Origin: Atrina japonica
Lineage: Eukaryota > Mollusca > Bivalvia > Pterioida > Pinnidae
Direction: 5' to 3'
DNA length: 64,000 bases
Assembly: GCA_030159075.1 (NCBI GenBank)
Contig: BROG01000290.1
Coordinates: 614,501-678,500 of the forward strand
Below, piece after piece: positions 13,378-23,810 of this stretch. The position numbers were made by a program, and so were the translations under genes. Under the pieces are notes generated by a model. It was not told the DNA's origin, made no database searches, and saw only the letters and a program-made list of their open reading frames with translations. Position 1 is the stretch's first letter; every line of letters begins with the position of its first letter.

Positions 13378-13844
13378 CTGCAAAACGATTCTTTCCAATT
13401 CTTCAACAATCAGAAAACATGAAAGAATTGGTCAATGAATCCCATATTATAAAAGAAGACAAGCACCGAACTTGAAAAAACTGCTAACAAAGGCCCGCTT
13501 TTCTTCCGTTGAAACCAATATCAAAATGTGGAAAGGAATTAAAACCTAATGCCGACATGAACTGCAAGTCGGAAAATCTCATTTATTGCGCCATTTGTCC
13601 GACTTGTAATGAAAACAACATCGGGCAAATCGGAAGACTAATAGCGCGCATAAGGGTGCATAAACAACAAATAAGGGATCCCACGGTACGTAATACACCG
13701 TGCTGCGAACGTTTCGCAACATGCGGAAGGGGGAAATTTAAAATATTTCCCTTCTTCAAAATGTGGACTGAAGAACAAGCAGTGAAAATAGCCAAAGAAG
13801 ATTTCTTTGGAAGACTGCTCAATCCAAAACTTAATAAAAAATAA
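13378..13844 (+). pseudogene. GIY-YIG endonuclease fragment of a Penelope-like element
   Basis: Encodes NLLTKARFSS-like sequence, then after a frame change DMNCKSENLIYCAICPTC, NNIGQIGRLIARIRVHKQQI, RDP, KFKIFPFFKMWTEEQA and LLNPKLNKK, ending with TAA. This is the layout of the C-terminal GIY-YIG nuclease of endonuclease-bearing Penelope-like elements: a Cys pair, then the second half of the motif (here NIG for YIG), RxRxHxxQIRDP and an F-NPKLN end. A stop after RKHERIGQ breaks the upstream part. It lies downstream of the RT fragment, but with a tail and TA run between, so it may be a separate insertion. Confidence 0.7.
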
Positions 13845-14010
13845 TCGTTTTGTTCCTATTAATACTAAGTTTTATAACCACTATCTTGTAACGTCAATGT
13901 GACGTCATAGTTAACAATAGTATCTTGTATTCTGTTTGAAAAGCCTGTAAAGACGAAAGCGCTTAAAGAAATTAAAGAAGAAAATTATGAAATGTGACGT
14001 TTTGAACTCT

Positions 14011-14013
<3 letters not shown>

Positions 14014-14080
<67 letters not shown>
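14014..14080. repeat. (TA)n microsatellite
   Basis: About 67 bp, nearly pure AT dinucleotides with one interruption near its end. Confidence 0.95.
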
Positions 14081-14081
<1 letters not shown>

Positions 14082-14860
14082 AAATTGACCTACTAGTTTT
14101 TGAGAAGAAGTCATGTACGAAATGGATAAACAAAAGTTAACGACGGACAAATGACTATAGCAATAGGTAATCTTTGTTCGGGTGACCTGGAATGGACCAA
14201 GAAAGCAATGAATAAGTCTGAGCTGTTCAATAGGCATTTTGGGAAAAAATATATGTTTACTCAACTTACAAAAGAAATCATACCTTCCCTATACCAGACG
14301 TATGGAATTATTAACATTTCCAGTTTAATATCATGTCAATAAATATGTAAAAGCAGAGTAACACATAAGAAATATTTACTCAAGATAATTCCTTTTCAAA
14401 ATAAAACATCCGAAATAAACCTCTTCTTTAAAGAAATTATGTCTTTAAATTCAAAACAATATCCCACAATATCACCTTTGTTTTCATATGTTATTGGCAT
14501 GCGTAGGACTTCATATACACAGCGATGTTATATCAGCCAAGCTTAACATTGTGTCTTTTAGAGAACAAAAATCAACAATCATATGTTTACCGGACTCCTA
14601 ATTTACTAAATCATATTTGTAGTTAACTTTATACAAAGCAACACGACTTAGTTTATTTTAAAGTTCTTCGGGGTAATCAACGGTCGAGAGAGGATCAGCA
14701 CCGGAATAGTATCAAGTATTTCAATCATAAATTGAAATACGATATGCCCATTTATTCAACTAAACAATGAATATTTTCTATAATGATTTGTCTACATGTG
14801 AAAGAATTATGATGTATGACTTCGTACACGAAAAACAGATCTTCTACTGGACATACTCAC

Positions 14861-15192
14861 GGATAGATAGACAGACAGAAAGATGGACAGACAGACAGAC
14901 AGATAGATAGATAGACTGACAGAAAAAAAGAAAGACAGAAATAGACAGATTGATTGACAGACAAATTGACAGACAAACAGACAGACAGATAGATAGAGAG
15001 AGAGATAGACCGACAGAAAGAAAGACAGACAGAGATAGACAGATTTAATGACAGATAGACAGACAGACGGACAGACAGATAGATAGATAGATAGACCGAC
15101 AGAAAGAAAGACAGACAGAGAGATAGACAGATTGAATGACAGATAGACAGACAGACAGACAGACAGATAGACAGACAGATAGATAGATGGAT

Positions 15193-15223
<31 letters not shown>

Positions 15224-15335
15224 CCGACAGAAAGAAAGACAGACAGAGAGATAGAGATTGAATGACAGATAAACAGACAGACAGACAGACAGATAGATAG
15301 ATAGATAGATAGAGAGATAGAGAGAGAGAGACAGA
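14861..15335. repeat. AGAC/AGAT tetranucleotide tract
   Basis: About 475 bp built from AGAC, AGAT and AGAA units with a longer-period unit visible (AGACCGACAGAAAGAAAGAC recurs near 15006, 15093 and 15220). The 192-residue minus-strand frame rich in YLSVCLSV is a product of this tract. Confidence 0.95.
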
Positions 15336-15339
15336 AAAT

Positions 15340-15470
15340 CAGGTGTGACGGGTAAGGAGGGGATACTTTCTTTCCTAAACCACATCTGTATTGACAGAGG
15401 TCCGTGTTTGTCCAGTTTTCATCAGATTAGTTAGTTCGTTGTCTCCTGAACTTCCAAAGGATTTTAAATA
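15340..15470 (+). mobile_element. Penelope-tail remnant
   Basis: Shares GGTGTGACGGGTAAGGAGGG and AGAGGTCCGTGTTTGTCCAG with the 12970-13185 tail, with strong divergence. Confidence 0.45.
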
Positions 15471-15576
15471 CTTCTGTAATGTTTATATTTTAGCAAAACA
15501 TATCAGGGGGGGTGTTGTGCAGCAAATGAGTAACGCCTGCCCATTGGTTATACCAACCTTAAGTCGACATATATAT

Positions 15577-16195
15577 CTTTTCATCTTATACTAAAGTAAT
15601 ATTTGGCACTGTTAACACTATTTAAATTCAAAAATTGTCTAAAGCTAAGATAGTCATTTTTTTTACAGTGGTTACTCTTAGACGGATTTCGGCTATACAC
15701 TTTTAGAGATATTATTTGGCCTTGTATGACACCACTTTATCTTTAGAAAATACACATATTTTTCAAATTGGAGCTCAACTGATGAAGTCTAATTGACAGA
15801 AACGATATCGTCTTGAGCATTATAACTTTGGTATTATTTTATAATATTTATAACCACTAGGTCGTTGCCACTGCTGGTGGAATCGTTTGAATCCCCGAGG
15901 GTATACAAAACCTAGTACCTGGCATTTCGGTAACCAGCTTTTCATCTTATACTAAAGATATATTTGGCACTGTAAACACTAGACAAATTCGAAAAAAACT
16001 AAAGCTAAGATAGTCATTTTTTACAGTGGTTACTCTTAGACGTATGTCGGCTATACACTTTTAGAGATATTATTTAGCCTTGTATGACACCACTTTATCT
16101 TTAGAAAATACACATATTTTTCAAATTGGAGCTCTACTGATGAAGTCTAATTGACAGAAACGATATCGTCTTGAGCATTATAACTTTGGTATTAT
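15577..16195 (+). repeat. Tandem duplication, period 362 bp
   Basis: 15577-15837 and 15939-16195 are nearly identical (shared GAAACGATATCGTCTTGAGC and CTTTATCTTTAGAAAATACA). The GCCACTGCTGGTGG segment with its CCCGAGGGTAT motif lies between them (15863-15925). An older relative lies at 5730-5930. Confidence 0.85.
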
Positions 16196-17016
16196 GTTTA
16201 TAATACTTATCTTAAATCATTTTTTTCAAAAAATATTTAAAAAAAAAAACAAAAAACAAAACCCAAAAAACAAAATAAACCAGACAAACAAACAAAACAC
16301 AAAAAGAAAACAAAAAAAATCAGAAAAAAAAACAAAACATAAAAAATTAGGAAAAAAACGTTATATAATCTATGCTTTGTTATATTGTGCTGGATATGTA
16401 CATTTCTGGTATTTGATTAAGATTTTGCATTCTTTGCGAACATCCCAAATGACAAATTCTCTAGGTTATCTGTCATACAAGGCCTGGAGTAAGGAGATAA
16501 CTGAAAACTGTAAACAAATGTCCTTACCTGTAAAAGTAAACTGACACTTCAAATTTATTGTTTAATGTAGATCATTATGGGAATATAACTTAAATCAAAG
16601 AATATGTTTGATAAAGAATTTAAATACATGTACTTTGCTTTTTTCACCTTTAATTGGTTGTCGTGCAATTGCCTAATTTGTCTAGTGACTATTTCAGAGC
16701 TTCTAAACATTTCACCTGAAAGCTGTATCCGAAATCACCAAATTCGGTAAATACGGAAGATAAAATTATTTGGAGATAAACTAGGAAAATGTAAACCTAC
16801 TGCATATAGTTACAAATTTAGATAGAAACCATTGGTAACCTGAAAGAAAACTCGGAACATACTCAAATTATAAGTACAACACTCATGGTCAAGTTCGTTT
16901 TTATCGGAAAATCATAGATTTGACTCAGCGTTTTGAGTAGATGGAAAAACATTGTCATGTGTCTCTTCGTCCGTCACATCCAGTAGTTTAACAAACACTT
17001 GTTCGTTCAAAATAGC

Positions 17017-17197
17017 TACAATGAAACTTGTATATAAAGATCCCCTTGGGGACACAACACAAGCGGTCTTTATAGTGAGGTATTCTTTATATAGAGGTTG
17101 TTGTGTACCCAAATGATACTATTGGGGACAGTAAAAACAGTCTTCATGACCAGGTGGTATTTATACAAAGGTGGCCGCTAAAGCAGGTTTTACTGTA
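17017..17197 (-). mobile_element. 181-bp MITE, copy 2 of the TACAGTAAAACCTG family
   Basis: On the minus strand it starts TACAGTAAAACCTGCTTTAG at 17197 and ends with a TTTCATTGTA-type terminus at 17017. It matches the 37225-37403 element in reverse, including AATAGTA and GGACAG/GGGGAC blocks. TA ends suggest a mariner/pogo-style target site. Confidence 0.75.
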
Positions 17198-17227
17198 AAT
17201 ATTAGGTTGAGATGACGTATCTAGTTT

Positions 17228-17387
17228 AGTGAAACCTCGCTACTATGACCATCTAAATGACTGACTCTAAGTGTTTAAACTGTGAGGTGGTCTCAATTTG
17301 GAGGGTCTGCACTTATTATATATTTATCAAGAGACTGAAAATGTGTGGTCAGAAATGCAAGGTGGTCTTTAGGCGAGGATCCACTGG
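17228..17387 (+). mobile_element. MITE-like element next to SAMTOR exon 4
   Basis: Left end AGTGAAACCTCGCTACTATG; the right end read backwards is CAGTGGATCCTCGCCTAAAG followed by ACCACC. The termini match loosely, and both GTGGTC motifs sit inside them. Its right end is 37 bp from the 3' edge of exon 4, within the donor-proximal part of intron 4. Confidence 0.5.
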
Positions 17388-17423
17388 AAATTCTATGACT
17401 CTGGGGTCCCGATTGATACTTAC

Positions 17424-17538
17424 TTTACTAGCAGGGCAAATGTCAATTCCAACTGACAAAAATTCGTCGAATTCGCCGAATGGATTAAAGCAACTTCCAA
17501 CATCTAAAAGTGGTATTTTGCCTTCAACTGGAATCGAC
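17424..17538 (-). CDS. SAMTOR: SAMTOR exon 4 (SAM-binding motif, residues 155-193)
   Basis: The 115-nt exon encodes [20 protein letters not shown] followed by [18 protein letters not shown]. It matches human [15 protein letters not shown] and KFEEFLTVGIDIVPA almost residue for residue, and is the most diagnostic piece of the gene. LLDVGSC is the glycine-rich SAM-binding loop after strand 1, and the Asp of VGID closes the pocket at the end of strand 2; both are intact. The acceptor is TCTTATAG|G (AG at 17540-17539) and the donor is AAA|GTAAGT (17423-17418). The exon begins with one base completing Val155 and ends in phase 0 at Lys193. A MITE-like element ends 37 bp from the donor side of the exon. 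Confidence 0.96.
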
Positions 17539-17845
17539 CTATAAGACAAAGAGATAAGTGACAGTTCATTGAAATTTAGATATGCAAATGATCGTCTTAA
17601 TACATGTATAGCTCATTTCATAATATATTGCACCTGGTACATGCCAGTCGGTGACAAATTCAGAGACCTGATTAACATGGAAATTGAACGAACCGGCAAA
17701 CATGTTTCTATCTTAATTTGACATATTTCCCCTAAAAATCAGAGTGCAAAGTATGATGAAGAAGTGACGATGGATATTCAAATATAAAAAAAGTCCATTA
17801 GAATATAAACATCTCAGATAACAAAGTATAAATCATCAGGCTGTC

Positions 17846-18005
17846 CAGGGTATAGATACAAATCTGGTCAAAAAATGGACAAACATGGTCCTCTTCAAAT
17901 CAAGAGGTGGGATCAGGTGTCATGGAGGAGTAAGCATCTCCTGTCGACTGGTCACACCCGCCGTGAGTCCACCGTCAAATTAAAATGAAATACGTGAGTA
18001 ACGAA
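17846..18005 (-). mobile_element. Penelope-tail copy
   Basis: Reverse complement of the 12970-13185 tail: AATGGACAAACATGG-type sequence, AAGAGGTGGGATCAGGTGTC, CTGGTCACACCCGCCGTGAG. A more diverged copy of the TGGGACCAAGTG...CACACCCGTCG part follows at 18085-18150. Confidence 0.65.
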
Positions 18006-19439
18006 TCCTCGTCATAATTGGTACAGACACGGAAAATTAGAGATAACTACGGTCTTAATACGAAGAACAAATAAGAGTGTCTAATGGGATGGGACCAAGT
18101 GTTCGGAAGGAGTAAGCGTTCTCTGTTAGAATACCACACCCGTCGCAAATGTTCCATGAAAACCACTCAAAGATCTCGTTTACGTTTGACCTGATATTGA
18201 TTCGAAGAACAGAATCAGTTATTTGTCTTGTAATAATTAATAGTTTAATATCTAACTATTCATTTCGCGTTTGCAATTACTCCTATTCCATGATATAACA
18301 ATAAGGGTTCCTGACACATATTGTACAGTGAAATGGTATTATTACCAGTAACAATTTTATCCGCAATTTTTAGTCGACTTGCCTGCCGTATTATTTCGCC
18401 CCATCTTCAATAATTAATTCAACACGGCCTTGAATGGTATCCCTCACGTTTTATCGAATTACCTCTTGTTTTTGTTTCTAGCTGAGCAATTTACCAGGCT
18501 TCGTCAGTAAACACTAGCGGGGTAAACACACAAAAAATCAATACCGAATTCTGCAACCTACTAATGAATATTTGTTTGTAATAAAGTGAGGTGTTTATAG
18601 AGTCAAATTTCACCAATTTCTTGTCAGAAGATAAGTCGGCATTACTGAACTATAAAATAGTTCCATGAACTACAAAACTGGGGGGCATATCATGAAATGT
18701 ATAATTACAAATGTACACACGTATACATTTTATCGAAAAATATAAAGTTAACATTCATTCCGAAATTGCTTCTCATATGTTTCTATTGTCTAAAAGTCAA
18801 CTTGGAGAAAAACGTTCACATTAATTAAAATGTAAAAAGCTTTAGCGTAACTATCCTAATGCAATGCTTCTAATGCATATTTGTTTGATTTCCGAAAGTA
18901 TTTGGAAATAAACTGCTGATTCTAATGTTTAGACTTGGAGATAAAAAAATAAACAAACAGAGACAAAATACAAGGACACCATTCTACATCTTATAATTAC
19001 AGCTATTTGATAAAAATAAAGCCATATCACGAAACCAGATAAGTGCAATTCTCAACAGCGTAATCAACAAAGCGAGTCATGAACACGGCTGGATGCTACA
19101 GATGTAGGTCATGGCATGTTTCAAAAGAAGTTCCTGTTCAAAATTAATTGCGATAAAATTTATCTATAGAGGTGTCTGAAAAAGTTTGGCGCCGGGATAC
19201 AATAATTTTGTGTCATTTTCAGAATGTCAATTTGCGTTACTGCATACGTAATGATGTCTGTTAAAATAGTTGCAAAAGTGTGAATACTTCTTTATCCAGT
19301 ATCATAAGCTGGAATGCACCGTGTTAACTATCAGGTGTTCAGGGGATGCTTGTTTCTCCTGCAGATTATCCATATCCGTCATAATGCCACAGATAATAAA
19401 AAATATAAGACCTCGGATACCGAAGTATTCATCTTAAGG

Positions 19440-19700
19440 ATGCCTAGGATATATCGGCAATTCTGGAAAAAATGGAAAACACGGACCTCTGGAAATCAAG
19501 ATGTGGGATCAGGTGCCATGGAGGAGTAAACATACCCTGTAGACCGGTCACACCCACCGTGAGTCCACAGTCAAATCCAAATGAAATAAGTAAGGAATGA
19601 ATCCTCGTAACAATTGGTACAGACGTCTCAACAAACAACTGTCGTTTTACTTCTCATTTGTATCTATGTCCTGGACATCCTATTGATTTATACTTTGGTA
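19440..19700 (-). mobile_element. Penelope-tail copy with a displaced end
   Basis: 19440-19630 is a minus-strand tail (CGGTCACACCCACCGTGAGT). The following 19660-19710 reads in plus orientation (CTATGTCCTGGACATCCTAT, TTATACTTTGGTATCTGAGA), so the copy is rearranged or two copies are abutted tail to head. Confidence 0.55.
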
Positions 19701-19709
19701 TCTGAGATT

Positions 19710-20090
19710 TTTATATGATTATATCCTGTCAAAGATAATAATTTCAAAATCGTCATAGTAAATTTACTACTCATATGATTAACCCCTGTCACTGATAAGT
19801 TCAAAATGGCCGTAATACTCTGCTGTCACGTATTGCTTCAAAATGGTCGTAATACTTCTCATATGATTATCTGTTGTCAAGGATAATTTCAAAATCGTCG
19901 TTTTACTTTTCATATGATTATCTGCTGTCAAGGATGGTTTAAATAAACCTTAATACTTAATATCCTGTGACTAACTGCTGTCACGAACAACTTCAAAACC
20001 ATCGTAATTCTATTTACATGATTACCTATCACAGAAATTTGTTTCAAAACCGTTGTAATACTACTCAAATGATAACCTACTGTCTCTTTT
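19710..20090. repeat. Degenerate tandem repeat, about 52-bp unit
   Basis: Recurring ATGATTATCTGCTGTCAAGG and TTCAAAATCGTCGTAATACT segments, seven or so diverged units. Confidence 0.6.
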
Positions 20091-20453
20091 AATAATCATA
20101 ATGAAGAAGTATAGTAAAAATCCACATAAACTGGCGGGGTGGAGTTTCATAACCCTATCTTGACCTCTGCGAGTTTAAATTTTAGGTAAAAAAACTTAAC
20201 AGCATTGAAATTACACAGGCTAGAGTAATCGTTTTTATTTGTCACCATGTCCACGAGTATCCAGTGAGGAATAAGATGTTTCTCCCGTGCAGCTTTGAAT
20301 GACCGAAAAGTGAGTAGAATCATCCGTATGATAATCAAAAGCTTACTCCGCCCCGTCATCTTATGTGAATCGGACAATACCCATGGATATTTGAAACTCA
20401 AAGAACATTAGACTTTGACATTTAAGATATAACAATATTCTCAACACGAAGAA

Positions 20454-20666
20454 CAATGGGACTAATTCATGTACCACGTGATATACTACAACGTTTGTGC
20501 GGGACTATTGTTTATATTAGTGATGGAATGACGCTAGAAAACGATATCCCGGGTTAACGTCATTTCAGCGGGAAGATTGCATAGAGTTACGTTTCATTAC
20601 CATTGGAGATACTAGTACCGCACAAACGTTATCGGTTATCACGTGGTACATGAATTAGTCCCATTG
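20454..20666. mobile_element. 213-bp MITE with about 49-bp terminal inverted repeats
   Basis: Starts CAATGGGACTAATTCATGTA and ends with its exact inverse (TACATGAATTAGTCCCATTG). Pairing continues through CCACGTGATA and an AACGTTTGTGCGG block on both sides with a small offset. Each arm carries CACGTG. No target-site duplication is clear. Family not recognised. Confidence 0.75.
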
Positions 20667-20749
20667 CGAATCCCTATAACGAATTGCAATGTTGTTTATT
20701 CTAATCAATTCAAAGCTAATGTAGTTGTAGTTGTTGTAGTTGTTGTTGT

Positions 20750-21021
20750 ATTGTTGTTTAAAGTCCCACTCAAGAATTTTTCACACATATAGAGACGTCA
20801 CCGAATACTGGTTGATGGGCTTACCATTTTGGACTATGCTAGGCACTTACGGTCATTGAGCAGTAAAGGTTCTTTAACGTGCCGACACCAACTTTGACAC
20901 AGGACCTTAGTTTTTACTGTTTCAACCGATGGGCAGGAATCCGACCTGCCGCCGACTGGACTCGAACTCACGCCCTCGCGATCAATAGTCGAGCGTGCTA
21001 CCAACTGAGCCAGGTCATCTC
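20750..21021 (-). mobile_element. SINE family B, full-length with tRNA-like head
   Basis: Minus strand: head with A box (TGGCTCAGTTGGTAGCACG) at about 21012-20994 and B box GAGTTCGAGTCC at about 20971-20960, then body GTGCCGACAC...GGTTCTTTAACGTGCC region and a tail ending at a GTTGTTGTAGTTGTTGT-type repeat. Pol III type II promoter arrangement; tRNA-derived SINE. Same body as 29512-29791 and 44115-44286. Confidence 0.8.
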
Positions 21022-22249
21022 TCAAAATTAAAGTACCTTCAAGTAATATCTTAAAGACAAATCATATCTGAATATTACTTACCATGGTATTGGACTGTTG
21101 AACATATCTCTGGGCTTTATTAAGCATTGTTTTGGTTCAAAATATTATATAACGATTACCACCATGTTATAATTAATTTGTATTGAACGTTGACTTTTTA
21201 TGCGTAGTAAAATGAAATTTAATGAGATTCATTAGACGAGTTTTTCGGAATATAGAAAAGTTTACAGCATCCAAGGTTTGGTACATGTACTTTTCACCGA
21301 AATTTCCATGAAACATTAGCGATGGATGCTGACATGGGACGCAAACCCCCACTTGAAACCTCGCCCAATCCTAATTGGGATTTGCAATTGTTCTTCATGT
21401 TGAGACCATTATCATAGCCCATTTTTCGTATTTCAATGGACTTGGATTTTCCATTGGTACATCTTCATTTTACTTAGCAATTATCTGATTGTCTAAACAC
21501 TTTTTACAAAAGAAAAATAACCAGCGTACAACCATATAACAGTAAAGCACAATTATTGAAATTGAAAAGACCTGTTAGGGTACAGGCTTTAAGATCTATA
21601 GTTTGTTCAATAGTATTTGTTAAACCAAGTGTGATTAAAAGTAAAATCCCTGGTTTGGTCATGATTTTGCAACTGGTATTTAATAAGTGTGACTGTGACC
21701 TTTGGTATTTTCTCTGGTACGTCATTTATGTGGCTTTTCTGTACCACTCCTTAAATGTGGGATTAATTTATACGTCATATATGTAAGTATTCATTGATAC
21801 AATTTTTTGCTTGTTGGTAAGATTGCAACGCGTAATTAGCAAAGATACCCGAACATTTCCCCCGTCCAAGATAAAACGACTGTAGAGGCCAAACGCTTAT
21901 CTTGGTCTTAATTTGGCTAAGGTTTTTTTTATTGGTATGACTGGTCGATAATGGTTTCTCATTTCTCACACTTAAATCTGTTTGGGATTTCTAGACTCCC
22001 GTGTTTGTCCAATGCCCCTTTCTGATATTACCACACGGACAGAAGTTTGTTATCTAACTTTTCCTTAGCGTCACGTTATCAAATTATATACTTCAAAATT
22101 CCTCTTTCAAACACTTTCAGTTAGAAATATCCAAATTTTATTTTCGAGTAAATCATACGTTTTGGTAATTAACTTACTTAGTTGAATATCAGTACAAGTA
22201 TGTAAAAGACAGTATACAAATAATAAAATCACAAATACCAAAGTATAAA

Positions 22250-22400
22250 ATACCTGGGGGTTATATAAATCACCAGGAGGGTAAAAGACCCATTACAACA
22301 ATATATACCAATCTGGTGAACAGCGAACAAACAAGGAGCTGTGAAAATCCAGAGGTAAGATCAGATGTGATGGAGGAATAAGCATCCTCTTTTGACCAGT
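22250..22400 (-). mobile_element. Penelope-tail remnant
   Basis: AATCCAGAGGTAAGATCAGA and ATGGAGGAATAAGCATCCTC match the reverse tail; diverged and truncated. Confidence 0.5.
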
Positions 22401-22495
22401 AACGCCCAATAATTCGGCATATTGCATTGTTTTTATACCTATTATATACAGCTCTTTTCATCATCGTGAGCTCTTACCTAGTATTCCACTTCAAA

Positions 22496-23157
22496 ACAAC
22501 CCTAAGAGTAACGAGAGTTGTCAGAAGACAACAAAGCTCACCGAAATGGGTGTAAATTTTCACAATAGATATTTGACCCACAGCTGTCAGGTTTTAAGAT
22601 CAAAGGACTGGTAAAAGTTTTATTCCTTCAACTCCGGTTAAATTTTTTTTAAGTAGGTTAAAGTCCAAGGTCAAATTCACTAGGCCAAAAGTCAAAGTAC
22701 CAAATGAAGGCTTTGGTCATAAGAAATACATATGTGAAATATTAAAGGTCTATCCCTCATGGTTTAAAAGATATAGCCAAGGTTAAAGTTTTTGAAAAGT
22801 AGTACAAAGTCCAAGTGCAAGGTTACTAGGTCAAAAGTCAAGGTACCAAATGAAAGCTCTGGTCATAAGAAATACATATGCAAAATATCAAAGCCCTATG
22901 CCTAATGGTTTAAAAGCTATAGCCAAGGATAAAGTTTTTGAAAAGTAGGTCAAAATCCAAAGTCAAGGTCACTATGTCAAAAGTCAAGGTACCAAATGAA
23001 AGCTCTCGTCATTCGGAATCTATATGTGAAATATCTGAGCCCTGTCTCGTGCGGTTAAAAAGTTAAACGCCACATCAAAGTTTTGTCTACGGACGCAAAC
23101 GACGACGCCGGAGGTATGACATTAGCTCTCCGGACTATCGTCCCGGCGAGCTAAAAT
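22496..23157 (+). mobile_element. Non-autonomous element with a triplicated interior
   Basis: Begins CCCTAAGAGTAACGAGAGTT and ends GGACTATCGTCCCGGCGAGC then TAAAATG. A unit of about 144 bp (GTCAAAAGTCAAGGTACCAA, GGTCATAAGAAATACATATG, TATAGCCAAGG) is repeated three times between 22652 and 23060. The end motif CGTCCCGGCGAGCTAAAA is one I associate with bivalve repeats. Non-coding. Confidence 0.55.
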
Positions 23158-23394
23158 GAAGAAGCACCCATGGATAGTCGAAACTCCAAGTCAAACATAC
23201 AAATGGGATGTACATCAAGAACAATTCAGATGTCCTCTGTCAGCGTCCTCTGTTAGAATGCCACTTCATTGCAAATGTTAACATCTCAAGTTCGGTGGAA
23301 AGGCTTTTACCAAAGATTAAGTTTTTAACTTCCATGTAGATGTAAAAAATACATTTTTTCTTTAATTCCGCCATTTGTTTTTGTTTTCATTAGT

Positions 23395-23500
23395 CCACAC
23401 TCATTTACAATGTACCCAGGAAGAGATCATCGGCCTTCGTCAAGTAAACTGGCAAACTTTCTCACAAATATCAGCTTAGGTTCTAGCCATTTGAAGTTAA
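23395..23500 (-). mobile_element. SINE family A fragment
   Basis: TACAATGTACCCAGGAAGAG, CGGCCTTCGTCAAGTAAACT and CAAACTTTCTCACAAATATC match the reverse of the family A core. Confidence 0.55.
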
Positions 23501-23621
23501 ACAAGCAGATAGGTTGTACAATACACGCGTGTGACATCGGTAAGTAAATCTATAGATGACCACTGATCATTAATCAAAGCCGGAAAATAAATGCAAAAGT
23601 GCATGCCAATTTTTATTCCTC

Positions 23622-23810
23622 ACTTATTTCATCTGATTATAACTGTGGACTCGCGGTGGGTGTGAACAATCAACAGTGGATGCTTACGTATCCATGACAC
23701 CTGGTCAAACCCTGGATTTCCAGGGGTCTGTGTTTGTCCAATGTTCACCAGATTTGTACATTTGTCTTTCTTCTGAACATCCTGCAGATCAATATATTGG
23801 TATCTGTTTT
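23622..23810 (+). mobile_element. Penelope-tail copy
   Basis: Plus orientation: TGTGGACTCGCGGTGGGTGT, TGGATTTCCAGGGGTCTGTG and ATATTGGTATCTG end. Diverged from the 12970-13185 tail. Confidence 0.6.

Larger units (their letters stand above)
1758..17423 (-). other. SAMTOR intron 4
   Basis: 15.7 kb, phase 0. It holds a cluster of AACAAGAGGCCCA-type elements (1804-4380), a further copy near 5030-5450, a repeat of the CCCGAGGGTAT type (5650-5930), a dead Tc1-like transposase, Penelope-like fragments, several TA runs, an AGAC/AGAT tract, a duplicated 362-bp block and two MITEs near exon 4. At 7790-7840 a minus-strand tRNA-like B box (GGGTTGGATTCCCGG) suggests a SINE remnant. Between 8000 and 9800 and between 16200 and 16990 I see only AT-rich sequence with no gene. 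Confidence 0.85.

Noticed and set aside
14807..15385. 192-residue YLSVCLSV-rich frame
   Set aside because: Translation of an AGAC/AGAT microsatellite.
20834..21025. 63-residue minus-strand frame (MRDDLAQLVARSTIDREG)
   Set aside because: Translation of the tRNA-like head of SINE family B.
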